From: Thalassia testudinum
Taxonomy: Eukaryota; Streptophyta; Magnoliopsida; Alismatales; Hydrocharitaceae
Direction: 5' to 3'
DNA: 64,000 bases
NCBI GenBank assembly: GCA_037157565.1
Contig: JAZHRO010000013.1
Coordinates: 77,059,501-77,123,500 of the forward strand
Shown here: positions 1-11,600 of the stretch, one piece after another
Layout of the letters: each line of letters begins with the position of its first letter
Position numbering within the stretch: the first letter of the stretch is position 1
Translations under genes and position numbers: made by a program
The notes under the pieces: generated by a model
The model's database searches: none
The model's input: the letters and a program-made list of their open reading frames with translations, nothing else
What the model was told of the DNA's origin: nothing

Positions 1-2
1 TT

Positions 3-1796
3 GTCTTCGCGCTGAAGACATGGAGGCACTACTTGTACGGTGAGACCTTCGAGATTTTTACAGATCACAAGAGCCTCAAATATCTTTTTGACCAGAAGGA
101 GCTCAACATGAGACAGAGACGTTGGTTGGAGCTCCTGAAGGACTACGACTGCAGCATCTCCTACCACCCGGGAAAGGCCAATGTGGTGGCTGACGCCTTG
201 AGCCGTAAGGTGCCCGCACGCTTGGCCAGTCTACAGTTACAGAGTTGGAGCCTTTTGGAGGAGGTGGGCAGTTGGCGACCTCTAGAGTTACGAGGGTACT
301 GTGGGGCAGTGACGGTGACACGGCAGACCAGGCCAGAGTTGATAGACCGCATCATCACGGGACAGATGGCTGATCCGTACTTGCAGTCTTTGCGCGACAG
401 AGTACTATCAGGGGACCCAGGGGACTTCTCTTTCACAGACCAGGTGTTACGCTTGAGGGGACGGTTGTGCGTCCCCAGAGACGAGGAGCTGTTGAGAGAG
501 CTCCTGACTGAGGCACACGGTTCCAGATTCACCATACATCCCGGAAACACGAAAATGTACCATGACTTGAGACGCGAGTTCTGGTGGAGAGGGATGAAGC
601 GGGATGTGGGTGAGTTCGTGCAGCAGTGCTTAGTGTGCCAGCAGGTGAAAGCCGAGCATCAGAGGCCTGCAGGGCCGCTTCAGCCACTTCCAGTGCCAGA
701 GTGGAAGTGGGAGAGCATCACCATGGACTTGGTGGTGGGCTTACCTGTTACCCAGCGAGGACACGACGCAGTCTGGGTAATAGTGGATAGATTGACGAAG
801 ACGGCACGATTCTTGCCGATCCGAGTCACTTTGGGACCAGCACAGTTGGCAGAGAGGTATATCCGTGATGTGGTGCGACTACACGGAGTTTTGCGGGAGA
901 TCGTATCCGACCGGGATACCCGCTTTACGTCCCAGTTTTGGGCTGAGTTTCAGCAGGCTTTGGGGACGATGTTGAGGTTTAGCACGGCTTACCACCCCCA
1001 GACGGATGGACAGTCGGAACGCACGATACAGACACTTGAGGACCTTTTGCGTGCCTGTGTACTAGACTGGAGGGGCTCTTGGGAGGAGCACCTGCCCCTG
1101 GCGGAGTTTGCATACAACAACAGTTATCACTCGAGTATCGGCATGGCTCCCTACGAGGCTCTGTACGGACGGAAGTGCACGGCACCCTTGAGTTGGGTTG
1201 AGGTGGGGACCAAGTGGGAGGTTGGCCCCAGGTTGATCCGGCAGAGTCAGGAGGTAGTTGAGCAGATCCACAGACGACTCCGCACTGTCAGGAGCAGACA
1301 GAAGAGCTACGCAGATTGCAGACGCAGAGAGGTGCAGTTCGAGGTTGGGGACCACGTCTTCCTTCGTGTTTCGCCCATGAAGGGCTTACAGCGGTTTGGG
1401 GTGAGAGGGAAGCTCGCGCCGAGGTTCGTGGGGCCCTTTGAGGTCCTGGAGCGGGTTGGACCCGTTGCTTACAGACTTGTCCTTCCCCCGCAGCTTTCTG
1501 GTGTGCACGACGTGTTCCACGTGTCCAACCTCAGGAAGTACGTAGCCGATCCCAGCCACGTATTGAGTCACGAGGGCGTCGAGGTGAGCGACGACCTGAC
1601 CTACCCCGAGCGGCCAGTGCAGATCCTAGACCGAGCCGTCCGCAGGTTGAGACGAAAGCAAGTACCCCTGGTAAAGGTTTTGTGGAGGAGCCAGCGGTAC
1701 GAGGAGGCTACCTGGGAGCCTGAGGCGGCAATGCGGGAGCGGTACCCAGAGCTTTTCGCGGGTATGTCTTTTCGGACCGGCTTCGATCCTCTTTGA
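3..1796 (+). CDS. pol: Pol polyprotein C-terminal part: RNase H tail, integrase, chromodomain
   Basis: The frame is open from the window edge to TGA at 1794-1796; the true start is upstream. The first ~65 residues are the RNase H end ([11 protein letters not shown], then NVVADALSR). An HHCC zinc finger follows at about residues 160-205, ending CLVC. The integrase core has Asp in MDLVVGLP (~230), Asp in IVSDRDTRF (~291) and Glu in GQSERTIQ (~327), a complete D,D,E triad. A GPF/Y-type module ([15 protein letters not shown]) precedes a C-terminal chromodomain of ~60 residues (about 523-587) with the aromatic run TWEPE. The product would join cDNA to the chromosome, and the chromodomain is known in this family to guide it to heterochromatin. 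No stop or frameshift is seen, so this part looks potentially functional. Confidence 0.93.
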   Translation, partial: VFALKTWRHYLYGETFEIFTDHKSLKYLFDQKELNMRQRRWLELLKDYDCSISYHPGKANVVADALSRKVPARLASLQLQSWSLLEEVGSWRPLELRGYCGAVTVTRQTRPELIDRIITGQMADPYLQSLRDRVLSGDPGDFSFTDQVLRLRGRLCVPRDEELLRELLTEAHGSRFTIHPGNTKMYHDLRREFWWRGMKRDVGEFVQQCLVCQQVKAEHQRPAGPLQPLPVPEWKWESITMDLVVGLPVTQRGHDAVWVIVDRLTKTARFLPIRVTLGPAQLAERYIRDVVRLHGVLREIVSDRDTRFTSQFWAEFQQALGTMLRFSTAYHPQTDGQSERTIQTLEDLLRACVLDWRGSWEEHLPLAEFAYNNSYHSSIGMAPYEALYGRKCTAPLSWVEVGTKWEVGPRLIRQSQEVVEQIHRRLRTVRSRQKSYADCRRREVQFEVGDHVFLRVSPMKGLQRFGVRGKLAPRFVGPFEVLERVGPVAYRLVLPPQLSGVHDVFHVSNLRKYVADPSHVLSHEGVEVSDDLTYPERPVQILDRAVRRLRRKQVPLVKVLWRSQRYEEATWEPEAAMRERYPELFAGMSFRTGFDPL

Positions 1797-1882
1797 GTTT
1801 GTTATGGTTATTTGGACATCCTTTTCCCGCACCCTAGTTGGCGCAAGTTTCGGGGACGAAACCTCCTTTGAGTTTGTTATAT
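1797..1882 (+). other. Tekay 3' UTR between pol stop and 3' LTR, purine tract not visible
   Basis: An 86-bp spacer. It contains the family-typical GGGGACGAAAC at about 1852-1862. The expected polypurine tract next to the LTR is absent: the bases before TGTAACG are pyrimidine-rich (CTCCTTTGAGTTTGTTATAT). A 14-bp direct repeat, TTTGAGTTTGTTAT, occurs at 1792-1805, over the pol stop, and again at 1867-1880 just before the LTR. Confidence 0.6.
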
Positions 1883-1901
1883 TGTAACGAGCGCGTGCCC
1901 C

Positions 1902-2795
1902 AGACGCCTTTTAAGACGTCTGGGAGGTGGCCCAGACGTCGGACAAGACGTCTGGGATCACATCCAGACGTCTGACCAGACGTCCGGGATAGTTTACAGA
2001 CGTCTGGAGAACAGTTATGTTCGCACGGGAGATTCGTCTGCGCGCCTGTACGCGCAGACCTGCGTTTCTGCCCTCTTTCTCTGCGGCTGCAGGCGGCTGC
2101 GACCGCCTTCTCTCTCCTCCTCGCGCGGCCTTAAAAGGGCGCGCCTCCCCTCCCGTCTCCACCATCTTCTTCCTTCTTCTCCTGCCTGTGCGCGAGAGCG
2201 AGCGGATGCGAGGGCGCAGCGGCAGCGGCAGCCGCAGTGAGCGTGGAGGAGGTGCGGCGTGCGAGGGCGGGGCTCTGCCGTGAGGGCGAGCTCGCCGGAG
2301 CGGCTTGGCCGGCCGGCGGACGGCGCAGGGGGCGCGGAGCGACGCGGAGAGGGACCTGCTGCGGGCTGAGCAGCAGACGCGCGAGGTGCGACGCGGGCGG
2401 CGTCGCGAGCGGAGGCCGAGCAGGGTTCTGATTCTGGAAAAATTTCCAGAATCAGACGTCTGGATTGATAGCCAGACGGCAAGGTCGACGTCTGTAAGAT
2501 CATACAAACGTCTGAAAGGTGAGTTTCCGCTTTTCTTCTTCCTTCTTGTCGACTGACCGTACTGAGGGAGGGGGGTTGGCTGTGCGCAGGTTCGCTGATT
2601 CGCCATCCCTTGCGAATCAGACGTCTGGAAGTTGTACCAGACGGCGGGAGTGACCTCCAGACGTCCGGAGGGACCATCGGACGTCTGGGATCTAGGCAGA
2701 CGTCCCCACAAACTTCTGGACGTCCGGGGAACCAAGCCGAACAGGTAATTCTCTGATCCACCGTTTAAGACGTCTGGAAGGAGTTCCAGACGTCT
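1902..2795 (+). promoter_or_regulatory. Cluster of ~15 GACGTC palindromes in Tekay LTR
   Basis: By eye there are about 15 exact GACGTC cores, mostly as CAGACGTCTG or one-base variants, in three groups: 1914-2005, 2444-2482 and 2630-2795. Flanks alternate between CCAGACGTC and GACGTCTGG, so sites occur as dyads. An ACGT core with this symmetry resembles plant bZIP binding sites. The function is inferred, not shown. Confidence 0.55.
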
Positions 2796-3090
2796 GATTT
2801 TGCACAGTATTGTCTTTCTCGACCCGTTTAGGGCCCGTTTGGGCTCCGTTTTCCGCGATTCGAGTTGCGTTCGTTTCAGAATTAATTCCTCTACCCGCCT
2901 ACAGTAGCTATACACTGTTTTGAGACACTCCTTGTGTTTGATCCTTGTGACAGGATCTCGTTCAGTTGCAGTCTTGAGAGTCGCGGAGGCACGCGGGATT
3001 CCCGATCACGCCCCCATTACTCCCGTTGTACCTGGTAGAGTGGCTTTAAGTATTAATAAAATCTGTTAAAGTATGGAACCATAACTAGAA

Positions 3091-3217
3091 CCTAGGGCAT
3101 TGCATGAATCCTAGGAATGAGAAATATATGGAATGATAGCTCCTAGGTGTTGCATGAATCCTAGGGCCGGAAAACTAAATTGTATGATAGATCCTAGGAT
3201 ATGGCATGAATCCTAGG
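3091..3217 (+). repeat. Three CCTAGG...GCATGAATCCTAGG dyads in Tekay LTR
   Basis: Near-identical 24-25-bp units at 3091-3115, 3142-3165 and 3193-3217, about 51 bp apart. Each starts and ends with the palindrome CCTAGG and shares GCATGAATCCTAGG. Intervening sequence is only weakly similar. No function is assigned. Confidence 0.75.
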
Positions 3218-4577
3218 GTGGAAAAACTAGTGGAATGTATATTACTGCAGTCTTGGAAAATTGGAAGGGAATATATAAAGCTGCCTGTAAAATTAATTAA
3301 CAGCTGCCTGTTACGAATAAAGAAACATGTTTGAGATCATGGATTTTGGGAATGTGAATCTGGAAAGTGAAACATATGATGTTCTGAGATAAAGAGCTGG
3401 AACCCTACGGGGAATTAGGAGTGGAACTCCTGGAAAGAAAAAGGAATGGAACTGAGATGTAGTTTGTACTGTCTCTTGGGTACGCAGTACCAAGGGAAAT
3501 ACCTGTACCTGTTTAGTGCAGAGTGGGGCCAGCCGCCCCAGGGACCCGGGGTTAGGATTGGCCGCTCTGTACCGACTTGTTGGCCCTCGTGTACGTAGTA
3601 CCGAGGAGAGCTAGTAGTGTTAGGAGAGTACTAGCTACCCCACGGGCCCCGGGGTTCTGCTAGCCTCCTTCACCGACTTGTTAGGCCCACTAGGGCAAAC
3701 CAGAGTAGTCAGGCGAGGGTGCGCGGACTGTGGAGGGGCAAGGCCCCGGTTTGGTTACTGTAGAGGGGTTGGACCCCTGTTACTGAGAGGGCTCTGCCCT
3801 GGTTCCGTGCTGTGCTTTGGGCGCACCCGTTAACGGAAACGACTGACCGCGTGCCAGTGCGGGCTAGCTACCTGTGCGTTTATCGCGCGTGCCGTAGTCA
3901 CCGTTACGTCTGTCAGTGACCTTGGGGTGGTTGACTGAGGGTAGGATCACCACGGGGGACTCTCCCGGCCAGGAGAGCACCACATGCTCCTTCTACTTTT
4001 GGAAAAGACTGCAATCAAGATCGTTCCCACGAGGACATTCGAGATCAAGTAAAGGATCTGAGAAATAAATGAAATAGTAAGAAAAATTGAAAGATGTGAA
4101 TAAAGGAAGTAATAGAACATAACAGCTACTGTACACTCTACTGTTGCCTTTAGTTAGTTTGCCACTCTACTCAGCGTTTTGCTGACGTGTTACACTCGTT
4201 ACCTTTTTCAGGACCAGGTGTTGAGCAGCCAGGGTCGGCGGCTGCAGAGGACGCTGGGCCGAGTAGGGTCCAGTAGAGTTACCACAGCTTTTGTACCCCT
4301 TTTGTTTCTGTTCTAGTGAGTAGTTTTTGTTTCCGCTGTACCTTCTTTACCTGCAGTTTTTGTTATATGATAAATGTTGTTTTACTGTTGTGGTGGTACC
4401 TACTGTAGTAGTTTCTTTCCTTACTGCTGTACTTTCTTACTGTTAGTTATATTCATGCTGAATGTGGTTTATTTTACTGTCTTTTGGTTACTTCCTCGTT
4501 GGACGACTGGGTCTTGGGATTAGTCGAGTCGGTCCGGTTCTCGTGTCTCGTAGGGACTCGGGAATCGGGTCGTTACA

Positions 4578-5377
4578 GTGCATCACCCTACTCGCTTACC
4601 CGATCAAGGCTCTAGGAGAGAAGACCCTGGAGTGAATTTAAGAGAGAGAGAGACACGCGGGGAAGGTAGGGGTTAGGTTTTGCCTAACCTTACACTGTGC
4701 AGGGGAGCAGGAGAAGAAGAAAAGAGAAGGAGCGGCTGAACACTTAGTCGCACGGAGGAGCAGAAGGAGAAGAAGGAGGAGATAGTGCAACAGCAGAGAC
4801 CAAAAGGAAGAAAAGAAAGAGACAGGAGCTGAAGCTGCAGAAGAGAAGGACGAGGGAGTGCAACAGAGAAGAAGAAGAGACGTGGCTGAAGAAAAAGAAA
4901 GAAGAAGAATCCCGGAAGGCTGAGAAGAGACAGACCAAGGAAGAAGCTGTAGATGCAAGGCAAAGAAGAAGACAGGAGCAAAAGATGAAGAAAGAGAAGC
5001 CGTAGAGAAGAAGAGAAGAAGAAGCCAAGAGGAAGAAGAACCAGTAGAAGCACTATAGCAAGTGGCAGTTTAAGTCATCTGACATTAGAGTCAGACGTCT
5101 GTAGAGAGAAAGACAGAGGAAGAAGAAAGAGAGAAGAAAAGAAGAACAAGTTTTCCTTTCTTTTAGTATTTTTTGTCAAACAGTATATGTCTATATTTTA
5201 AATTGTGATTTTGTACGTTTTTAAAATCAAGTATTGCTCCCTAAGTTCGACCTCGGAAATTTTCTATTTTTCGAGTAATAAAATATACATACTGGTACCA
5301 AACCAGTACTCTCTCTCGCGTGCCTTACTCACGGCAGTGGAGTGAGAAGGAAGGTGGTGGTGGTGGAGTGGAGAGGA
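4578..5377 (+). repeat. Remnant of an Athila-type LTR (3' portion, R/U5-like)
   Basis: Matches the second half of the B and C LTRs in order: CTAGGAGAG, an AGAGAGAGA run, CGCGGGGAAGG, GGTTAGGTTTTGCC, a long GAAGAA purine tract (about 4690-5160), then GCTCCCTAAGTTCGACC near the LTR end. Its 5' part is cut by the Tekay element and its 3' end by the SIRE-like fragment, so no PBS follows. It contains a CATCTGAC/GTCAGACG dyad and one CAGACGTCTG near 5085-5100. It is the oldest layer visible. Confidence 0.75.
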
Positions 5378-5507
5378 TGTCGATTCCCTACTAGGAGGGG
5401 GTGACGTAATAAATTGCGAAATAGAATATAAACAATCTCACAAAAAATTCAATCACACAATGTAAACAATTATTTTTAGGTGGAAACCCAAACTGGGTGA
5501 AAACCAC
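5378..5507 (-). repeat. SIRE-like LTR end, reverse orientation, cut by element B
   Basis: The reverse complement matches the last ~130 bp of the solo LTR at 11550-13277: a TGT start, CCCTACTAGGAGGGGGTGA, ATAAACAATCTCACAAAAA, and TTTTTAGGTGGAAACCCAAA followed by GGGTGAAAACCAC. It stops abruptly at 5507, where the B LTR begins, so B inserted into it. The rest of this LTR should lie beyond B, off-window. The last 5 bp, ACCAC, are the predicted B target duplication. Confidence 0.75.
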
Positions 5508-6200
5508 TGATGAGAGCCTCATCATAAACCCTAACTAGCACAATCTAATCTAAATAAGTGTGAAAAAGCTCCTACAAAATCTAATGAGAGGCCTAATTTA
5601 GAAAACTCCGAATCAAAGAATAAAATAAATCATAAGGGGTAAACTGTAATTTTACCAATGCAGTACACAAGCAGGGTATCCAAGGGTCTAAACACAGGTC
5701 AAATAAGCTTAATAAGGAAGGAAGTGGGACGATCTGATCTGAAATGGGTTATAGCAACTTTTAGGAATTAAATGATATCCTTTAACCCTAAAACAAACCT
5801 ACTTTAATTCACGAGGTTCAAGGCAGGATAAAAATCAACCAAATCCTCTAAAATTCATAGAAAAATATTCCCTATGGTCTAGAACCTTCAATTTGGCCTT
5901 TGCAACCTATTTTGACCTAAAATGAGAACCATGCCCAATTTATGACCTAATTTGGCTTTTTGCACAAATTAACCAATCAAACATGGTCAAAACTAAAATC
6001 AAATTTCACCATTAAAATCCTTAGGTTCAAATTAGGTTGGTATAAAAATTTGGGCTTAAGAAAAGACCATCTTGACCAACTTTACAAATTTGTCCTCTTA
6101 ATTACTTTTTGACCCATATGTTTTGAAACCCTTACACTTAGACCCCTATCTTTCTCGTCGATCTTTGCAGAACGGTCCTCCCTGCCATTTCTGCGCAGTG

Positions 6201-6441
6201 CCATACCTCCGGCGACCTTGCGCGGAGGATGGCACCGTGCAGGGCATGGCAGCCATTCTTAGGAACGAACGAGGGGTTCCCTGCGTCGTCCTCTGTCGCA
6301 GGGACCCGCCCCTGCCACCTGCGGCTGCTCATGCCTCTCGTGCGAACGCACGAAAGGCATGGGTGTCCATTTTCGGCCATACTCCGGCGAGACCTCCACG
6401 TCGATTCCTCGCGCTTCTCCCCTCGCCAATGCCTTTATAAG
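6201..6441 (+). promoter_or_regulatory. B LTR promoter region: three hairpins and TATA box
   Basis: Inverted repeat 1: CCATACCTCCG (6201-6211) with CGGAGGATGG (6223-6232). Inverted repeat 2: CCCTGCG with CGCAGGG around 6270-6305. Inverted repeat 3: CATGCCTCTCGTGCG (6330-6344) with CGCACGAAAGGCATG (6347-6361), loop AA. TTTATAAG at 6434-6441 is the likely TATA box, so transcription would start some 30 bp later. The C LTRs have the same arrangement with different stem sequences. Confidence 0.6.
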
Positions 6442-7643
6442 GAGCGGCAGGGTCTGCCGTCTCCTTGAAGCTAGTTCTGGCTGAGAAACTCCCCTTCCGT
6501 CGTCTCCTCTCTCTCTAGTCAGACTGCCCAAGCTTTCGGTGAACTCTCCTCCTCCCCATCGTTGCTCTGTTGCCATAACTGTAGCAGAGCCCACTCTACC
6601 CCGTCTTCCCACGCTAGGCCGCACCAGCTGGCGTCCTCAGATCTCCTCCTCGTCGCCAATAACCCCCTCTTGGGCACCTTTGTCCTCAGTGCAGGCAGGT
6701 ACGCGTCGAGCGCTACCTCCCTCCATCTTCGTCCATTAGACAAATAGGAACCTTCCCTTCTCTCTCCCTGATATTTCCCCCTTCTTAATTTAACATTTGA
6801 ACCCACCGACCGCCACTGTCCATCACCACCTTCCCCATCTTCAGCCGCTCTCTGGCGAGGCGTTCTCGCCACTCCACGCCTCCATCCACCTCGCCAGCTA
6901 CCTCTTAAGCTCCGTACCACCTCACTGACACCGAATCCACCCTCCATTCCCTTCTAGCACCTCCAGACCACCCCCCGAACTAACCCACTCTCACGCACAC
7001 AGTGTCCCTAGGCGCACGGCCACAGGCACGCTCGCATCTCGCCGACCCTCGCACCGCCTTTGCCGTCCTCTGGCGAAGCTCCCTGCATTGTTTGATGTGG
7101 CCATGAGGCTGTCTTCGTGATTTCAAGTCTCCGCCTCCTCGCCACCATTAACGCGTAGCAGGAGCTCCTCCGCAGATAGCCCCAAGTCTCCTCAGCTCCA
7201 GGCATGGGTTCCAGGTGACTCGGAAAGGCGTCACGCCCACGCCCAGGTTTGCAGTTGGAGTTGCAAGGCCTGCAGCTGCCCCAATTGCGCGGAGCCTACT
7301 TCGCGAGCGCCTGAAATCGGAGGTGGGACTTTAGTCCCACCTTGTAAGTGTGTGGCATCTCGCCCACACTTAAGTTGATTTTGTGCTATCGGCTGGTTGC
7401 CTCCGATAGCACTGGGGTGAGGTCCCTCACCTATTCGCTCGCCTCATCCGCGGCACTGCCCACGCAGATCTGGTGATCCGACCCGACACTCCTGTGCACT
7501 CCTCGCGCACCACCCACGCTGGTGAGCCTGGACCCGGGCGTGCGACCCGACCCGATTACCCAACTCTGGGAGAGCTTTCCAAAGAGAGATCCAGAGAGAA
7601 AGACGCGGGGAAGGGGTAGGGGTAGGTTTTACGCTGATATTTG

Positions 7644-8130
7644 CGTGTGTGCACAAGATAGAAGGAAGAAGCAAGCAAGGAAGAAGAAAGGCAGGAAAGG
7701 AGCTGAAGGAAAAGAAGAGGAGCCGCACTGTAGCAGCTGAGCAGTTAAGCCATCTAAGCGCTGAATCAGACGTCAGAGGGTCAGCAGCCAGAACAGAAGA
7801 AAAGAAGGAAAAAGAAGAAGAAAGGAGAGAAGAAAATCAAAGAAAGGCTTAGCAGCTGAAGAAGAAAAGAGAAGGTAGAAGCTTCTGCAGCCGCGAGGAA
7901 GAAGAAGACCCAAAAGAAAGGATAGCAGAAAATCAAAGAAAGACTTAGCAGCTGAAGAAGAAAAGAGAAGGTAGAAGCCTTTGTAGCCGCAAGGAAGAAG
8001 AAGACCCAAAAGAAAAGAAAAAGAAAATCAGAGATAAGAAAAGAGAAAGAGGAACCACAGAAGCAGAGAAGAAGAAAGAAGAAGAAAGAAGAAAGTCGGC
8101 TGAAGAAAGAGAAGAAGCCAATCACCCTTT
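7644..8130 (+). repeat. Purine-rich GAAGAA tract with 96-bp tandem repeat (B 5' LTR)
   Basis: Almost pure A/G on this strand. It contains a 96-bp repeat in two copies, units starting at 7831 and 7927, each running AGAAAATCAAAGAAAG … TTAGCAGCTGAAGAAG … GAAGACCCAAAAGAAA. The same tract occurs at the right window edge in the B 3' LTR. K/E-rich and L/F-rich ORFs in it reflect composition only. Confidence 0.75.
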
Positions 8131-8327
8131 CTTTCTCTCTCTCTCTCTTAATTTTTGTAAAACCTTATATTGTGAATTTATAGGCTTCTAGAATTATAGT
8201 TTGCTCCCTGAGTTCAACCTCGGGAAACTCTTCATTCCAAGTAATAAATTGTATTAGACTGGTAACCGCCTTGTTATATACTCCAACGACTGTAATTACC
8301 ATAGAGACGAAAAGGAGCACCAGTTTT

Positions 8328-8339
8328 TGGCGCCGTTGC
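8328..8339 (+). other. Element B primer binding site, truncated
   Basis: TGGCGCCGTTGC matches the complement of the 3' end of plant tRNA-Asp (GUC), the usual Athila primer, starting 5 nt after the LTR. It then jumps to TCTATTCTAG, while the C elements continue CGGGGAGCAACGG before CTATTCTAG. About 12 nt of PBS and flank therefore appear deleted. Confidence 0.75.
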
Positions 8340-8614
8340 TCTATTCTAGAAGTTATTAATTCATAAATTTTTGACTTTCTATTAACTAATTTCTTCTCTT
8401 TTGTTGTGCAGGCACAGGAAATCAAGAGGAAAACAAGCAACATCACAAAAATCGCACCAAGGACAGGTAATTTTCTATCCTCTCATTTAAACCCCTAAAT
8501 TCTCAAGGGGAAGAAAAAGAAAGAAAAAGCTATCTAGGAATAACCTGTCTTCTATACTTAGTAAACCACAAGAGTTGCCTATTTTTCAGTTTCAACATAT
8601 TCTATCTGTACATC
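8340..8614 (+). other. Element B leader, first part
   Basis: Untranslated leader similar to the C leaders (ACAGGTAA, AACCCCTAAA, ACCTGTCTTC, ATACTTAGTAA in the same order). It is interrupted at 8614 by element A and resumes at 28907. Confidence 0.8.
8610..8614 (+). repeat. Target duplication of element A, left copy (ACATC)
   Basis: ACATC precedes the A 5' LTR and recurs at 28907-28911 after the A 3' LTR. Joining the flanks at one copy gives the uninterrupted leader expected from the C elements. Confidence 0.75.
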
Positions 8615-11600
8615 AGATGAGTGGCTACTCATCATAGCTAAAAAGCTAAAGTTAAGCTAGACACTGAGTAAAACAACATCAAATTAACAGATAAAAATGG
8701 TTAAGTGTGGGAATTACAGAAAAAGACCTAAAACCTTTACTATGTGTTAAAATTTCATAATTAGGTCACAAAACGAGATATTCTGAAAGCAAAGGATAAA
8801 TGGTGATCCATGCATTAATTGAACACATAGATAAGTTTAAAAGTTTAAATCAAAAGTATAATTAATGTCTTAAACGTTCAATTAAGCACATATAAAAATT
8901 TGAGGGCATTTGGACATCATTTAGGCTATGTAATATGTAGTTTACACTTAGGTCCTTCATGCATCACATTCTTGTCTTTAAAATTCCTTTTTGGACCTAG
9001 TTGTAAACCGCAGGGACCCCTTTGAAAGGTTGCAGGGTCCATCCTGTTGCAATTCTCTTCACTTATGGGCCTGCACACAAATTTTCAACCCCTTCGCATA
9101 GGGGTCTTCCCTGCAATTTTCTCGACACTTCAAAGGTTGGCCTGCTGCTCTTCACACGCACTGTTGCACGCGAAGAACACGGCAGATCTCGGCCGTCCGT
9201 TGCTTCTCGCGATTTCCATCTACGGTTGGACTTGATTAAAAGCTTCGCGCGATTCGACGCGTACGCTCACCCCTTTCCCCAGATCCCATCTGACGATCAG
9301 ATTTCAAGTTGTCTCACCGCGTGCTCCTCTCCTCTCATCCCCGCCGTCGGTTGCCTCATCGGCTATCCTCACTCGTGCGGTAATCTGAGCCACTGAGCTT
9401 GCTACTTAAGCAACTTAGTGGTCGCGCGCGCAAAGGATCGCTCCCTCCTACATCTCTTAGCGATCGTTCGTCCACTCCATTTCCTCCTCCCCATCAATCC
9501 TCTGATTTCACAGCCACCGACTGTGAAATTGTCATCTTCTCTCGACCTCCTCGTCGCTACGGACCTCGTAGCACCTGAGGACGACCCTGGAGCCTCACTA
9601 GCAGACTCTTCCCTCCGCTGGAGTCATCTTCCCCCCTTCTTCCTCCTTAGCCACCGACTAAGGACCCATAGGTCCCATTCTTCCTGTTAGAGTAGATTTA
9701 TCATTCTGCAAATTAGTTGTAGCTATAGTTAAGTAGGTTTAGAGTAGAATTAACGTAATTGGTAGTGTTTAATTTTGTTGTTATGATAGAGTAGCTGTAG
9801 CAGTAGATTTAGACTATAATTTCCCTCCTCACCTCCTCTGATCATTCCAGATCAGAGGGGAAGGTTTCGCACAATCATGATCACAAATTCTCTCCCTCTC
9901 CATATTTTCTTATTCGCTTCTGATTTCCACTACCTGTTTCTCGCATTCCACCCATGCATTCAGACCTAATTTCATATCTATTTGGTTTTTAACCTCAGAT
10001 TTGAAATTGGCGTCAAAAAGCACTTAAGGGGGCTTCCCATTCACCTCACTCTTGTTCACAAAAGCCCCTGTTCTGAGCTTGAAGTTATCAGTTTGTCAGA
10101 TTTTTCTTTAACTTGGATTTCAAGGATTTTCACTCAATTGGGTTTTAACTATTTTGATCTGACAAATTGAAAATTTCTGATTTGTGTTCATTGTTTGGCA
10201 AGGAATCTGAGATGTTTCTGATGTCATAATTCATCTCAGAAGAGCCATATTCTGATCTGAGTTTTATGAGGGTTTTACTGCATTGAATGCAAGATAGAAC
10301 TAAGGAAAATCACTGTGGTGATTTGAAGTTATATCTTGCATCCATGAGTTTGTTTTGGATGCAAGCATTGATGATTTCCTAACCTAAGGAGTTCTCAACA
10401 CTCCTTAAGGTTTCAGAACCTGGGATTTGAATTAGGGATTTTAATTAATTGATTTAACTCTTTCTACATGCTGTCTATAGCATTAGGAAGAGTTAGATCA
10501 GTGTTCTTGTTGATTTAATCTGATGTGAATTTATTGATAAGAGTTTTTGCATTTGAATTGGGGTATTCAGTGTTTTTAATGAGAAGTGAAACCTTTGTCA
10601 GATGGGGATTGAGAGAGTATTTCTTTTCTTTAGTTTGGATTTATGATTTTAATCCCAGTGGTCACAGCAAGTTGCTGCACTTTGCAGCTACATTCTCCTT
10701 CTCTCCTAGATCTGATTTCATTCCAAATGGACTAACTGCAGTAGCAGTTAAGCCATCTGGAATCAGATCTGAGCTGCTGAAGGGTTGGTATGTAAAATCC
10801 ATGTTGCTACTGCTGTCTGATTGTCTTAATTGTCGCAGATAGAATCTGATGTAAAACCCTGTTGAGTGTATTTTGAACGTAGCTGACATATAGTTGTATT
10901 GTTTTCCTTGTGTATACAAGCTTCCCTGTATAAGTAATTGAACTTTAATTTTTGTGAATGCTTGTTTTATCTCTTTCAAATGTTGTCAGCTAGTTTAGTT
11001 AAAGCTAACTGTCCAACACATGACTTAAAGGGAATATCAACTAAGGAATATATTAAAAATGGGTAAAAACACTTCCCAGATTTCATGCTGAATGAAAATA
11101 AGGCAGTCACTGTCTGTTTACATCTTTTAAGACCCACCCTAAGCCTTTAGGATCCCTTAGAAATCTTTTGAAAGGCTTAGGTTGGGTGAGATTTAAAATT
11201 CAATAAAAATCAGTAAAAATTCTAAAAAATTAAAATAAAGCTGTTTGATTAAAGATCAGAAAGTTTTCTATCCATATACTAAGTTTCATGGTATGCAAAA
11301 CCCTCGACTTGGTAGAATTTGCCAGTCGATGAATTTGTATATCATGAAGCTTAATAATAAGAGTCATATCTAAAAAAAGAAAATCATCAAAAACACCTCT
11401 TTCTCCTCAACCAATTCTTCCATTCTCATCTCTTATTTCTATAATATTTATAAAAACCATAAAAAGTGAAAAACTCCAAAAAGACCTAAAAAAAAAATGA
11501 CTTTGTATATTAAGTATACTCTTGTAAACATAAACCTTATACTAGGTTATGTTGGTGCTAGAGCACCACGATCATTTGTTTTGATGATAACAAAACACGT

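Larger units (their letters stand above)
1..4577 (+). mobile_element. Tekay/Del-type chromovirus (Ty3/gypsy), 3' part
   Basis: Right-hand part of an LTR retrotransposon whose left end lies outside the window. It holds the end of pol (RNase H tail, integrase, chromodomain), a short 3' UTR and a complete 3' LTR. A chromodomain fused after integrase assigns it to the chromoviruses, and the long GC-rich LTR and GGGACGAAAC motif before the LTR fit Tekay/Del. The base after the LTR end at 4577 begins Athila-type LTR sequence, so this element inserted into an older Athila LTR. The 5 bp after it are GTGCA, the predicted target duplication; the partner copy is off-window. Confidence 0.9.
1883..4577 (+). 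repeat. Tekay 3' LTR, complete (2,695 bp)
   Basis: Starts TGTAACGA and ends TCGTTACA, perfect 8-bp terminal inverted repeats with canonical TG...CA. The first ~920 bp are GC-rich and packed with GACGTC palindromes. A cluster of three CCTAGG dyads lies at 3091-3217. A degenerate two-copy block lies at about 3480-3690: each copy has a GTACC-rich start, a CCCCGGGG-like run and ACCGACTTGTT. Long minus-strand ORFs here follow from composition and are not called as genes. Confidence 0.9.
5508..8322 (+). repeat. Element B 5' LTR (2,815 bp)
   Basis: Starts TGATGAG-AGC-CTCATCA, a 7-bp terminal palindrome with a 3-nt loop, and ends in CA just before the PBS. Inside are three inverted repeats upstream of a TATA-like TTTATAAG, a pyrimidine-rich segment, a purine-rich GAAGAA tract, and the conserved GCTCCCTGAGTTCAACCTCGGG segment near the end. 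It pairs with the LTR starting at 61418; landmark spacing is nearly identical in both. Confidence 0.9.

Noticed and set aside
1911..2915. 334-codon minus-strand ORF in the Tekay LTR
   Set aside because: Runs through the GC-rich palindrome clusters of an LTR; Arg/Ser/Pro-rich composition, no domain, and the plus-strand LTR structure explains the region.
4638..5053. Overlapping Leu/Ser/Phe-rich minus-strand ORFs resembling membrane proteins
   Set aside because: Complement of a purine tract in an Athila LTR remnant; apparent hydrophobicity comes from CTT/TTC codons.
7831..8022. CRISPR-like or satellite array in the B LTR
   Set aside because: Two 96-bp copies of a purine repeat inside an LTR, in a plant genome; ordinary tandem duplication.
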